Below, in pieces: positions 41,772 through 54,154 of a stretch of 64,000 bases of DNA. The notes beneath the pieces were generated by a model that made no database searches, was not told where the DNA came from, and saw only the letters and a list, made by a program, of their open reading frames with translations. Positions within the stretch are counted from its first letter, which is position 1; each line of letters begins with the position of its first letter. Location of the stretch: positions 516,702-580,701 of the forward strand of contig BCJJ01000011.1 in the NCBI GenBank assembly GCA_039545355.1, in the 5' to 3' direction. Origin of the DNA: Trichosporon coremiiforme. Taxonomy: Eukaryota; Basidiomycota; Tremellomycetes; Trichosporonales; Trichosporonaceae. Position numbers and translations under genes: made by a program.

Positions 41772-44700
41772 CTACTTCCTGCGGGAGCGCCTGACACGGC
41801 GCTGCTCTTCTCTCTCTCTTCTCTGCTCCTCAGCCCGAGCCTGGAGATTGGCCGTAGCGTGTGCACGCAGCTCGTCCAGGTTCGCGAGGAAGGACACGAG
41901 GTCCTCCATCCCGAGGGTCCGGATCGCGTCCGTGTGCTGCAGTGTCTCGGTCACGAGACCCATCACGCGCGTCTGCGTGTCCGACCGGCGCGGCGTGTCG
42001 GGTGAAGGGGGCGCATCGGGGGACGGCGAAGGCGCGGCCTGGCTCCGTTGCCGCGTCATTCTGCGAGTAGGGACGGGCGTTGTGTCGCCCGGAGCGTCGT
42101 CGAACTTGCCGCTCGTGCTCTGCTCGGACTGTTCCTGCGTCGGTTGAGGCTCAGGCTCGGGCTGGGACTCTTGCTGCGAGCGTGCGCGGCGCAGTCGGCG
42201 GCGTTCGCGCGCGGTGAGCGACGACTCGTCGACTTCTTCCTCCACCTTGGACGACACCTGGCATTGAGGTGTCTCGGAGCGGGCGTTGCGCTCAGAACGC
42301 CGGCGTCGCTTAGACGGGCGGGTGCTCGATTCCACCTCTTGCTGGCGTTTGCGACGGGCCGCGGACCGGGTGATAGCCGGTACCGCTTCAACGTCGTCTT
42401 GGTGCTGGCTGTCGACTTGGGTCGGCTCCAGCTCAGGCTCGGGCTCCTCCTCACGGGCAGGCGAGGAAGGCTTCTCAGCAGGCATATCGACGATCTCCAG
42501 CTCAGGTGACAGAATGGAGACTTCCGGCTCGGGCTGAGGCTCAGGCTCGGGCTCCTGGATGCGCACACGCTCGGAGCGCCTCGACTTCTTACGCCGGTTC
42601 GTCTTGGTGTGCAGGGGGGATGGGAGGGGGGATGGGTCAGGGGAGTGGTCCGACTCGCCGGGCGAGGCTGCGACAAGCACGTTCGGAGCAGAGGCGGACC
42701 GGTTGTGCACCTCGGTTGCGTCGGTGCCGCCAGCAGCGAACAGCGATCCGAGGCTGGGCACCTTACGCAACCAGCGGCTGGCGGACGCAAAGAAGGTCTC
42801 CGGGCGTTGAGGGTTGGACGACGAGGGCGGGAACGGCCTGTCGTCCGAGTTGCCGTTGTCCTCAATCTCGGTTTCGGCGATGACCGTGTCGTTTGGGTTC
42901 GGGCCGGGCGATGAGGAGTGCAGCTCCGACGAGGGCGACGCGGACCGAATCGAGTCGGACGACGACACTTCCCGGGCGGACCGAGACTTGTTTTTACGTG
43001 CATTCTTACGGCTACGCGTCTTCCGCTTGGGCCCAAATACGTCGGTCGAAGCTGGCACCTCGGCCCTCTCCGTCTTCTCAGCGAGCGGCGTCGACTGAGG
43101 AACAATCTCACTACGACGTCGCTTCTTAGACGACGACGACTGCTGAGTCTGGGAAACGTCCGCATCGTAGTCGGCAGATGTCTGGACCACAGTGGGGTCT
43201 TCGACTGACGCCAAAGGGGCCGGCTCCTCGGCAGCCGGAACTTGCTCGATCCGAGGACGGGCGGGCTCGATAGCCGACTCCTGCGTGTCTTCCTGAGTCT
43301 GAGACTCCTCGCTGGTGGACAGGCCGTTAGCCATGATGAAGGATTTGTCGACGTCCCGGAGACTGTAGAGGAAGCCAGCGACGTCGTCGGAGAAGTCAAG
43401 GCCGGGAACACCCTGGAAAGTGCGCCTCCAGAAGTCCTGGAAAGCCGCAGGAACCTCGGGCGACTCGGTGCGGCAGAGACGAGGAGCGTACTGGTCGATG
43501 TACGAGTTCATGGTGGCGCTAGACCTTTCGACATCGCCGCTCTCGATAGCACGGGCGAGGGCAGAGACAATGGCGACGTAAAGGTCGTCGAGACCTACAG
43601 CCAGGTCTCCGGTGACGATTCCGGACGCATCGGTCATCCACTTCTCCAGAGCCGAGCGGAGAGGCTCGAGGACGTCGGCAGTGTTGTTCGGGCGGAGCGA
43701 GCGGAACAGCTGGGTGAGCTGCTGAACAATCGCCTTGACGCCCTCGGACGGGTGAGTGCCACAGTCGTAAGCGGCGTCGAGGCAGTTGGCCAGGAGTGTC
43801 AGCCAGTCGGTCGGCACGTAGTTCTCGTTGATGCTGTAGTGCGAGGAGTGGTAGTGCTCCTGCTGCACAAAGGAGATCCAGCCGGTAGCAGCTGCGAGGC
43901 ATTGGAGAGTGGTCTCCGAAGCCATGCGTGACTTGGTGCGAGCGCCAGTACCTGGTCCGTTTTCGTCATCGATGCTGATGAAGTCCCCGATGTGCGCGGC
44001 AAGCGTTTCGAGGACGCCAAAGTTCGAGCCCATACGCTTGGCGCGGAAGCGCAGCACAGTCACGCGCAGCAGCTCGTCCCAAGCGGCGAGAATCTTGGCA
44101 GATCCTTCGCCGTACCAGATGGATTCGGTGTCGCCGTTCCGGAAGGGACCGGAGAGGAGGCTGACAAGGAGGGCACCGGTGTGGTTTGTGGTACTAGCGG
44201 ACTCTGACGGGCTGAGGTCGATCGCGGTAGCCCAGTTTTGCGCAAGCAGGCGCCAAACGTCGAGCTGCGTCTGCTCTTGCGCCTCAAAGATCCAGGGCAT
44301 GGTATTGCTGACCTCGCCAAGCAGCCGCGTGCCGCTGGAGGCTCCAGTGCGAAGTAGAGTTCCGACGAGCTGCAGGAGCAGGTCGTTGACCTTGTCGTCG
44401 AGCGGGAAAGAGAAGTCAGACTGGCGCAGGACCTGGTGAAGAACGATCGACACAAACGTAGTCGTGCCAAAGTCCTCTGTGACCTGCGACTCATCGGGGT
44501 TGAGCGGGCTCGAGTCCAACCGGGTACTTCCGAGCGCAGTTGGTCCCAGGACCTCTACCGCGACGTCGACGAGGTGAAGGGCAATGCCAAGGCGAATCGC
44601 ATCAGTGTTAAGGGTTGACTTGCCTTCCTCGTTAAGCAGACAGACTGGAATGTAAGCGGCGGGGTCGGCTTGCAGGACAGAGACGACCTGCTGAGCCGCT

Positions 44701-47500
44701 ACCTGCAGGCCGCAGACAAAGAGCGGCGTAGGGGCTCCGTCCGGGAGGGTCGAGGCAGCGATGCCGTGCATGAGATTCCGCCAAACGTTGGAAAGCGTCA
44801 TTGGCAAGAGGACCACGCCCTCGGTGTTCGTGACCCACTGCACCGCGCTGAGCTCGCTGATACCGCAGATGCCCTTGAACGCTTCCTGGAAAAGCGACAT
44901 GAGCTTGCCGAGGCGCTTTGCGACCCAGACTCGTCCCCAGCCGGGAATCTCCGAGGCAGCGATACGCTCCTTCTCGAACTGGGCAATGGTTTCGGGCTGG
45001 ACCTTATCCATTCCAATGATGTCGCCAGTCAGGAATCGCGGGGAGAGCAGGCGGTCCAGAGACTTTGCCTTGCCTTCGGCAGTCGTCACGGCCTGGAACG
45101 TCTCCCATCCCGCGGTCTTCAGGCGATCGACACCACGGATCGCGAAGTACTGCTGCAGAATCGGCATGAGGATGAGGTCGAAGGTGCGGTCAAGTCGGTC
45201 GATATTGAGGAGGCGACGCTCCTCGGGCGTCGTTTCCGTGACGACGCCGTCCGAGGAAGGCATGCCGGATATCTTCGAGAGCTCCTTCGCGGAAGGGTCC
45301 TCGTGGTTGATTGCAACAACAGAGTACGCGTAGACGACGGCGGGAGCGACAAGTCCAGTCGTGACCAGCCAAGCAGACTTCTTCGACTTCTCGGCGCGCT
45401 TCCAGGAGCCGCGGACCTCACCGTTGAACTCGGCACAAGGGGCGTAGGAGAAGCTGACGTTGTCGTCGCTGTTAGCCTGCTCGAGAGCGAATTGAACAGG
45501 AAGGGAGATTGTCTTGATGCGCGCCGTCGAGTCCTGAGCGGCTGATCCGATGAACGGGTTGTAGGACCGGATCAGACGTCCCTCGTCCGACACGGACGTA
45601 GACGATCCCGCCATGAGGTAGGCGTAGATGGCATGCTGCCAAGCTGTGGCGGCCAGGGTTGGACGGGTGGGGTTGGTCGAGGGACGCATCGAGCGGTCCA
45701 TGATGTGCTCGATCATGGGAGCCAGCGAGCATGCGTTGTACTCCTGGCCGAGCAAGGTGACGAGGAGAGCCCAGGTCGTGCAAGCCCAGGCGACCTGGTC
45801 AGCCGATCCAACAGTCTGCCTGAACGTCATCTCGATAGGCATCCATTCGTTCCGTTTCTCGCCCGCGGTGTAGGTCTTCATCGAAGACTTCAGGAACGAG
45901 GAGGTCCAAGCTTCGCTCTTCGAGATTACCTGGCGCTTGTTCTTGCGCTCGTGTGCGTCAATGGGTCCACGACCCAGGATCTGGTCAGCCTCTTCAGCTA
46001 GCCGTTGTTTGGCGTAGATAAAGGCAGCTAGGGTGGCGGTCGCACACTTGCGCAGGGCAACGATGGGGCTCGCGAGCGCACGGAGACACGGCGGGAGGAG
46101 CTGAGGGTAAGAGTAGAGGAAAGTGGAGGGGTACCTCCGCAGAAGGTTTGCCCAGGCGTTGAACGCCTCCTTGCGAATTGGTGATGGGTCCTTCAGAGGG
46201 AAGGGCCCAGTGCCGATCGTGATCAGACCAGCCTCAATGGCAGAGGCAATCTTCTGCTGCGAGCGCTGCACCATGGCAGTCGACAGGCGGAGATGCGACA
46301 GAACGATCATGGCGAGAGTGTACGTACGCTTCGGGCTCGGCGTCGGCAGTGTCGGTGACCTGGGAATGACGAGTACGAGGTCGAGCAGGGACTCCAGATC
46401 AGCCTCACTGAAGCCCTGGAACACTCGGGGAGAATTGAACAGGCAGGCGAGGAACCGGAGCACGGCGCATCCGACACCCGCTGACTCGCGTCGATACCGC
46501 ACTTCAGACTCGGTGAAGCCTCGTCTCGGTGTCTGATCAGGCGACGGTAAACGTTTCCGCGGGGAGTTGTTCGAAGACGAGGGCGGTCGGAACGGGGAAG
46601 ACACGGCGTTGGTCTCGCCGCTGGGGACCTTGCCCATGAGACGCTGCAAGTCACGCTGCATTGCGCGGACCATTGCCGGAGCCTCTTCGAGGATCGGCTT
46701 GCAGACGAGGTTGAAGGTGTTGTCCTGAGCCGCAGTTGGCGGTCCCATGTCGTACATCGTCTCTCGAAGTCTCATCGTCAACGTGTTATACGCCTCCTCC
46801 AGAGTGAGCAGATCCTCGGTTCCTTCGAGAATGACGCCGACGAGTGATGTCGGATGCAGGCATTCGACCTCTTCCTCTTCCTCGTCATCCGAAGCGTCGT
46901 CCGCGGGGTCACCCGAATTCGCAATGTTTGGGTCGTTGGAGGCCGGATCGTCGTCGGAGGATGGCGGGGCGCCTTGCACGTCTGAGGTGTCGCAAACCTG
47001 GGCGAGTATTGAGGTATCTTTCGGCATGCGTCGCGGCTTGTTACCGGAGACGACTAACCTCGCAGGCTCGCGGTTGCCCCAGGTGCCTTCCCGGACAGAC
47101 TTGGCCAGGCGGATCTGGTTTTTGTTTGTCATTTTGAGGATGCCCCGTGTCGGCGTAGCCTTAGCACGCTGACACGGCGAGGACGATCCAGCAATGGGTG
47201 AGCTGCACTCGGGTGCAGATGGGGGGTCGGAGCCCAAGATGTCGTTGATTCGGAAGAATTTGGTCTTGTTTTGTTGTGAGAAGGTGACACGGCCGCTGGG
47301 TGTGGATGGAGGAGCTGGGTGTTAGCGTGGCTGCGCCCGCCAATCTGTAGGTCAAGTGACTTACCGACTGTCCTGCTGGCGCGGAGGACGACAGCGTCAA
47401 ACTTGGTCCTGCCACCCGACGTGGGTGTCATCATCCCCTTGGAGGACGAGGCTGGAGTGTCGACAACAACAACACCTGAGCGCCTGGTGGACGCCGTCAT
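41772..47500 (-). CDS. RIF1: Rif1-like telomere/replication-timing protein
   Basis: Two exons, 47500-47365 and 47314-41772, give 1,892 residues. Rif1 recruits protein phosphatase 1 to delay origin firing and limits telomere elongation and DNA end resection. Near the N-terminus are RVTF (54-57) and GILK (103-106), matching RVxF and SILK-type PP1-docking motifs. A long alpha-helical, HEAT-like region then runs for about 1,000 residues, as in the Rif1 N-terminal domain. The C-terminal third is disordered, rich in Ser, Arg and Glu-Pro repeats (EPEPEPQPEPEVS). The first exon is required to supply an ATG and RVTF; the 50-nt intron ends GCTAACACCCAG. Sequence outside the docking motifs diverges quickly in this family, so the name rests on architecture and motifs. 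Confidence 0.72.
42100..42580 (-). repeat. Glu-Pro repeat tracts in Rif1-like C-terminus
   Basis: Several clusters of GGCTC(A/G)GG units on the plus strand encode minus-strand Glu-Pro or Gln-Pro dipeptide runs (EPEPEPQPEPE, EPEPELEPTQ, QPEPEPQPTQ). They form imperfect short tandem repeats in the coding sequence. Confidence 0.8.
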
Positions 47501-48305
47501 TGTTGTTGGCGAGGCTTTGCTTTCAAGCGATGAGGGCGAGGGCGAGAGGCAGGCTAACTCAGCCGGTGCCCAGTGTTTGGATATAGGTTCTAGGTCGTGA
47601 TAGTTTCTGTGCAGACGGCAACAGCAGAGTAGTTTGTGTTTGTGTGCGTGTAGAGGTGGTAGGTCTGGACAGATGGATGAGCAGAAGAAGTAGCAAGCAG
47701 TGACGATTGGTTGGACCAGACAGGATGGCGCGTCAGGCCTTGCACCGAAATGAGCAGTTGTGCGCCGCGCCTGGCGTTCAGGACGCGTCCAGCCCTCCTT
47801 TATCAAAATCAAAAATGACGTGGTGCTAAGCGTGATCGTCGTTCCTTCGCCGCGAGAAGACATGGAAAGCTGAAACTCAAGATACAAAAATAATGGTGCA
47901 CAAGGAACCCTCCTATGCATGCATACACTCAGTTTTTTTGCTTTCTGACGGCGAGAACGCGATGGAGACCAGCAGTCCAAGATGGACATGAACATTACAT
48001 AGGACGCGTGAGCCAGGCACGGCAGAGATGGCTGCTCGAACGAAGGCCCTGAGCCCTCGCGGCCATAATAGGCCTGCAACTGCCACGTGGAAGAAAGGCT
48101 CCAGACAGACCACGCCAGCCTAGCCGCGAAGACCGACATGAGGGGCGCTGGGACTACAGGCACTGGCGCAGACGACTCGGCAGCGTGTGGTGAGGTCTTT
48201 AACCGGGTTTCAAACGTTGCGTTAGCCCGGTGGTGTCATTGTAAATCTCGGGACTCGGAAACTTGCCGTTGCTCATTACTCCTTCAAAACAATCCCACTC
48301 TGACC
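47501..48305. promoter_or_regulatory. Divergent region, RIF1 / MSP1
   Basis: An 805-base divergent spacer. A CACGTG lies at 48083-48088. A 344-codon minus frame crosses it but is an extension of the Rif1 reading frame region, not a gene. Confidence 0.55.
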
Positions 48306-49630
48306 ATGCCCAACTCACGAGATGTCGGCCGCGTCGTCATGGACGGTGAGTTTGTGTGCTCGGACTCGTGTGCCGTGTGCTTGGGGTTCTGCACTTATGT
48401 GCCGGACCTGAGCTCCATCGCCGCTTCAAAGTTGCACCGAGCTACGGACCGAGATGAAAGCAAGAAAGGGCGCTGACGTCTCCCGCAGTGGCGTTCTTCG
48501 CCGCGTCCCAGGTCGCGCTGTACTACGCGCTTCGCTACGTTCTTAGCTCACTAGCGGACAGCCCCGGAGCGAGCAAGAAGCAGAAGGAGAAGGGTGAGAG
48601 CCTGCTGAGCCAGACGGGGCTGTCAAAGGAGCAGCTTGCCGCGCTCGAGCTGGACGAGTACGAGGCGACGATCGCGGGCGAGATTATTCCCCCGAACGCG
48701 ATCGACACGACGTTCGAGTCCATCGGCGGACTCGACGAAATCATCTCCTCCCTCCGCGAGACCGTCATCTACCCCCTGACGTACCCGGAGCTCTTCGCCG
48801 CCGGAGGTAGCCTGCTCAGCGCTCCCCGTGGAGTGCTCCTGTACGGCCACCCCGGATGTGGAAAGACGATGCTCGCCAAGGCTCTCGCCAAGGAGAGCGG
48901 AGCGACGTTTATCAACCTCCCCCTCTCGTCGCTCACAAGCAAGTGGTTCGGAGAGAGCAACAAGCTCGTGAACGGTCTTTTCTCGCTTGCGCGCAAGGTG
49001 CAGCCGTCGATCGTGAGTAACCCCGAGTTTGCCACTCGTGGCAGTCATGTTGCTTGAGTCTCTTGAACTAACAGACCCCAGATCTTCATTGACGAGATTG
49101 ACTCTTTGTTCCGGGAGCGTTCCGGCGCCGACCATGAGGTGACGGGCATGCTGAAGGCCGAGTTCATGACGCTGTGGGACGGCCTGACGTCGGGCACCGA
49201 CCGCATCCTCGTCCTCGGTGCGACGAATCGCCCAAACGACATCGACCCCGCCATTCTGCGCCGCATGCCGAAGCGGTTCGCGATCCGGCTGCCGAACCTG
49301 GAGCAGCGGAAGAAGATCCTCGGCCTCATGCTGTCGCACACCAAGCTGGCCGAGGGATTCAGCGTCGACGAGCTCGCGCGCCGCACCGACGGTCTCTCGG
49401 GCAGCGACCTGAAGGAGACGTGCCGCAACGCTGCCATGGTGCCCGTTCGCGAATTTATGCGCGAGAAGGGCAAGAATGGCAAGGACGGCCTCGAGGCCGC
49501 GCGCCGCGAGGGCTTCAAGGTCCGTCCCCTCGCGCTGGAGGACTTCCAGATCCACAACTCGCACGCATACGCGTACGTCGATCCCAGCAAACATGCACAC
49601 ACCGCCGCTTTCGTCGAGCCCGTCGACTAG
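48306..49630 (+). CDS. MSP1: Msp1/ATAD1 AAA ATPase, mitochondrial outer membrane
   Basis: Msp1 pulls mistargeted tail-anchored proteins out of the mitochondrial outer membrane. Exons 48306-48345, 48489-49012 and 49082-49630 give 370 residues. The N-terminal membrane anchor is [19 protein letters not shown] (14-32). The single AAA domain begins [14 protein letters not shown]. Walker A is GHPGCGKT (133-140), the pore-loop region is [15 protein letters not shown], Walker B is IFIDEID (189-195) and sensor 1 lies in [14 protein letters not shown]. The arginine-finger region reads [13 protein letters not shown], and sensor 2 is the LSGSDLKE area. Length and layout equal the yeast protein. The short first exon supplies the ATG; its join (GAC-GTG) places the membrane segment directly after residue 13. 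Confidence 0.96.
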
Positions 49631-49752
49631 ATATCCACTCCTTATAATAGAGCATACCCCACCCCAACATCCAGCATAGATGAACCCATATGCATCCAGA
49701 CTGTACCCCTATCCCCTTTAATCTGCTATGTACAACAAATGCAATACAACCC

Positions 49753-50560
49753 CTAGTCGTCCCGCCACGCCACCTCGCCACGGGACCAGCGCTCCGCCCA
49801 AATGTTCCGCTTGTGGTACGTCTTGCGCGCCGCCTTGAACTCGTTGATGAACTCGTCAAGCGACTGGTTGCGAGACTGGGTGTCAGCTTACGCGATTCAT
49901 GGTCAAAAAGCTGATATCGCCTCCCTCAGCGATGTACACGACACTTACAGTGGCTCCGTCCTCGTGTCCCGGCGCAGGTGAGTCGACCCGCGAAACCGTA
50001 CCCGAACCGGCTGCGCCGCCGTCAATGAACGCAGACGCAATCTTCTCGCTCGTGTCGTCCTGTGCTGTGATGCTGTGCTTCAGGCGCAGGTGCAGGAATG
50101 ACGGGCGTTGCCGCTGTCCGTCAGCTGTCCGCAGTGGCATGAGGGTTCCAGCTCAGAGGATGGGATCGACATACCTGGTACAGCCCCTGCTGCGCCTTGT
50201 CGATCTCTGCCCAATGCGCTTTCAGCGCCTCTGCATGGCTGTAGCTCTGCGCGGTTGCGTCTCGCAGCGCGAGCAGCTCGTCTTGCAGAGCGAGGTTCTT
50301 TTCTGTCGATGTCAGCTTGCAAGTCGCGGAGGCCCTGGCTGGGACTCTCAGAGCATGCGCCAAGGCGTGAGCGGATGCTACACACGAGCAAGTTCCTCAT
50401 TTTCCCGTCCCAACCGCTCGACTTCGGACGACAGCTCCTGCACCTCGGGTAGCGTGAAGAGGAATGCCTCAGTCAACTGCGGCGAGGAGAGCAGGTCCTT
50501 CAGAAAGGAGGGCGGGTAGGACGCCAGCGACGGGAACTGCTGCAGGAGGGGCGTGGTCAT
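49753..50560 (-). CDS. VPS37: ESCRT-I subunit VPS37 (Mod(r) domain)
   Basis: Vps37 is part of ESCRT-I, which sorts ubiquitinated membrane proteins into multivesicular bodies. Four exons (50560-50386, 50302-50175, 50113-49949, 49875-49753) give 196 residues. The protein starts TTPLLQQFPSLASYPPSFLK, then a coiled-coil region: LPEVQELSSEVERLGRENEE, KNLALQDELLALRDATAQSY and ALKAHWAEIDKAQQGLYQ. The C-terminal Mod(r) end is SLDEFINEFKAARKTYHKRN followed by WSRGEVAWRDD, the family's F-x(n)-Y-H-x-R...W signature. The gene is broken into short exons, so no single ORF shows it. It is divergent from the lipase gene. Confidence 0.83.
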
Positions 50561-51070
50561 GTTGCCGTAGTCGTCACGCTGCGCTGATCGCTAGCACAGC
50601 AGTAAAGGAGGGAAGCCGATGTCGCTCTGCCGACTTTCGCCGCTCGGGGTACTGTAATCGCCGAGTAGTTGCTGGCGTTGGAGTATCGATATCGGCGTTG
50701 ATCGCGTTGGTCGCTCTGACCGGGCGCCGTGTAATGCGGGGTACGGCTGTCGCTTAGGCGATGAATGCGCGGACGCCGGCGAGCTAAGGTAGATGATAGG
50801 AGGAATGGACGAATGGACGAATGGACGAATGGAGGACGGATGGGGCGCTGAAGGGTCGAGGAGTAGTGGAAGCGATCGTCAATGACGACACGCCGCGCGC
50901 ACATGGGCTCCTCGATAGCTGCTCGGGCCGACCCAGCGTACGGTGGCTTAACCGGGCCACCACTCTGGCTGAAAGCCCCTTCAATACCGGACGGTCATCG
51001 CTGAATTCCCTCTGCCTTCCGGCTTTTCATTCCTCCAACACTCTCCACCACCACCTTACTTGCATGATCC
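50561..51070. promoter_or_regulatory. Divergent promoter, VPS37 / lipase
   Basis: A 510-base divergent spacer containing an 8-bp tandem repeat. No ORF with support. Confidence 0.55.
50804..50832. repeat. AATGGACG tandem repeat
   Basis: Three full copies of AATGGACG plus AATGG, located between the divergent VPS37 and lipase genes. Confidence 0.85.
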
Positions 51071-54000
51071 ATGGCCGATAGCGACAGCCGTGACGACGTG
51101 CCCCCGGGCATCGACCCCAAGCTCTGGAACGACGACCACATCAATGAAGAGTGAGTCCAACTTTCCCGCCCGAGCGCGGGAAGCCGGACGCGGCGCGCCG
51201 GGGGATCCAGGCTATTTACGACGGTCCCTAGCGCTTTCCGGTGGAAGCGCACGGCATGCTGGAGTCACATTTCCGTGCACTAGCGCATGTTTGGTTCTGA
51301 AAGTTCGTCGACGCTGTGTGTTGCACCTTCGTGATCACTCCGAGTCTCAGCGCGATGGATCTGGGCATGCAGCTCACAGGTCGGATTCGGGCGCCACCGC
51401 CGCAGTGCCGCTTGGACAGCGGTGGCAACGGAGATCCACCGTTTCACACGTTGGCCGCAGCACCTGCATCGCCGCGCCAAAGCCGCCCACAGCCGCCAGA
51501 GCCGGGGCGCTATGCACCATGCGTCATCGATCACGTTGACTGACCATCAGACACCTGGCAGCGTTCGCGCGCGCACTCGACAGCTCGGACGCGCCCGTCG
51601 ATGATGGAGGACCCATGTCCCCCCAGTCTCCCCGGAGCGAGTGGGACGGCGGTGTCGAGAAGCTGACCGCCACAAGCGACTTTGCGGTGAGTACGGCGCT
51701 GTGCTACTATCAATGTACGACGAGAGCCACATGCTGATAAACACAGCCGATTCACTCGCGCGTCCGAAAGTGTGTACAGAGCTGGGAAGCGCGGACCCAT
51801 GAGCTGACATCAGACGCCGAGCCAAGAATGCGCACAGTCTGGGCCTGACGTACCACCTGATCCGATGGCCGCTCCTTGTAAGCTGCCAGGCCTGTCGCTT
51901 TAGCTGACCCCAGGGCTTCCTTTTCTTCATCATCTGGCTCGAGTTCAGCATCTACGTCGTGACTCGGCAGTTTGTGAACCTGTTTGAATGGCTCGTCGCC
52001 TGGCGTGGAATGAAGCGCAGTCTGCGGAAGAACCTGCGCAACGCGTCCACGTACCCGCAGTGGGTCGAGGCCGCGTGCGAGATGGACGACTACATGGGCC
52101 TGAACGAGTGGAAGGAGTCCAACGACGACTCGTACTTTGACGCGCAGCTCGTGCGGCGTGTGCGAGCCACGCTCTCCCGCCTGCGCGCGGCCAAGGACAC
52201 GCGCGGGCTTATGGAGGCACTGGCGGTGTGCGTCCGCCCGAACTTTGCCGGCACCGAGAACTCGAAGATGTACTCCGAGACGTTCTACGGGACGAAGCGT
52301 CTCGTCGAAGCACACGTACAGGAGGTCGCGGCCTGTCTCGACTTTGTTCGCCAGTCGACCGACGTTAGTTTAGAGGAGAAGCGCGGCTTCTTCCGCGGTA
52401 TCAACAAAAACTATGGCTCGTCGGCACTCTGTCTCTCCGGCGGCGCCTGCATGGGTTACTACGTGAGCACCTCTCAGAGCTCGGTGATGAGTGCTTCTAG
52501 CTGACCATCAGCACTTTGGCGTGATTCGAGGATTCCTCGATGCGGATCTCCTTCCCCGTGTGGTGACTGGAACGAGTGCGGGCGGCCTGATCGCTGCGCT
52601 GGTGTGCACGCACACGAACGCAGAACTGAAGCAGCTCATCCGCCCAGAGCTTGCGGACAAGATTACAGCGTGCGAGGACCCGTTCTCGACCTGGGTGCGG
52701 CGATGGTGGAAGACTGGCGCTCGCTTCAGTGCGGTCGAGTGGGCGCGTAAGGCCATGTTCTTCACGCACGGCAGCATGACGTTCAAGGAGGCGTACGAGC
52801 GGACCGGCCGCGCGCTTAACGTGTCCGTAGTCCCTGCCGACCGCTACTCGCCCACAATCTTGTTGAACCACCTGACTGCCCCGAACTGCACGATCTGGAG
52901 CGCCATCATCGCCTCTGCCGCTGTGCCCGGTATCCTGAACCCGGTCGTGCTCATGAGCAAGTCGCGCGACGGGACGCTGAAGCCGCACAACCTCGGCGGC
53001 AGCCGCTTCAAGGACGGCAGTTTACGGGAGGACATTCCCCTGGGCTCTCTGCACACGCAGTTCAACTGCAACTTCTCGATTGTGAGCCAGACGAACCCGC
53101 ACATCCATCTGTTCTTCTTCGCTCCGCGCGGCAAGGTCGGCCGCCCCGTCGCGCACAGGAAGGGCAAGGGCTGGCGCGGTGGGTTCATCCTCTCCGCGCT
53201 CGAGAGCTACATCAAGCTCGATCTCAGCAAGCACTTCAAGGTGATCCGGGACCTGGACCTGATGCCCCAGCTGCTGCAGAGCGACTGGAGCGGTGTGTTC
53301 CTGCAGCGCTTCAGCGGCGATCTCACCCTCACCCCGCGCTCGACGGTACGCGACTGGTTCCACCTCCTCGACGACCCGGACCGGGCCCAGCTCGGGCGCA
53401 TGATCAAGGTCGGGCAGCGCGTGACCTGGCCCGCGCTCCACATGGCGGGGAACAGGATGCTGATCGAGCGCTCGATTCAAAGGGGACGGCAGGAATGCCG
53501 TCTGGCCGCGAACCGCGACAGACCTACGACGGACCAGACCGAGCCGAGCACGCCGCGTGACCGTCTTCAGCCCCAGATTCCGATCGAGAGCGACGCGGAC
53601 AACGCGATCCGTCTCCGCGAGCGCCAGAGGGAACAGAGGGAGCATCGCGAACGTAATGGCTCCTCCCTCGTCCCCGGGGCTGGAGACGATAACGCAATCA
53701 CAGTCAAGAGGAGACGCGGCCGAAGGATCAGGGACCAACTCGACCCGACCGTGCCGCACAACTCTGCGCCGCCGCATTCCCACTCCCCCGTCCACAGTCG
53801 CTCCCAGTCCGTCTCGTCGCCCTTGTCCCCGAAACGGTTCACGAATCCGTTCAACTTTTCCAGTTTCGCGAAGCGGCGCAACTCGCGCTCCACCATGAGC
53901 ATTGCGCGCTGGTTTGCGGGTAGCAGCAGCGAGAGCGACTCGGACCTCCCCGACGACGACGATGACAGTGACCCCCTCGACATGGACTCGGGACAGGACG

Positions 54001-54104
54001 GGGTGGCTAACGACTATCCGTTCGATGAGGCTGTGAGCTCGCAAGTGGAAAGTGATGGACCAGACGCAGACAGACAGCGCGCAAAGGTGTCCCAGGACAT
54101 CTAA
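51071..54104 (+). CDS. Patatin-type triacylglycerol lipase (Tgl3/4/5 family)
   Basis: These lipases act on lipid droplets and release fatty acids from triacylglycerol. Six exons (51071-51150, 51551-51686, 51747-51769, 51814-51877, 51914-52462, 52512-54104) give 814 residues. A membrane-active hydrophobic stretch (LLGFLFFIIWLEFSIYVV) precedes the DUF3336 region (WRGMKRSLRKNLRNASTYPQ to FVRQSTDVSLEEKRGFFRG). The patatin core has the glycine-rich CLSGGACMGYY, nucleophile Ser306 in GTSAG and catalytic Asp452 in KDGS. A long basic and Ser-rich tail ends in an acidic patch. The ATG at 51071 is chosen over an out-of-frame ATG seven bases earlier. Intron 1 is 400 nt. Which yeast paralogue it matches best cannot be told by eye. 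Confidence 0.93.
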
Positions 54105-54154
54105 CCTTATATAAACAAACATAGAGCCAGTACCGTGCATGTATATCTATATGA

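Noticed and set aside
42056..43411. 451-codon minus frame overlapping the Rif1-like C-terminus
   Set aside because: An Arg/Ser/Pro-rich alternate frame of the same strand; the Rif1 frame is continuous through it.
47129..48163. 344-codon minus frame spanning the RIF1 promoter
   Set aside because: It runs through the promoter and over intron 1 of RIF1; only the exon 1 part from 47500 down to 47365 is coding.
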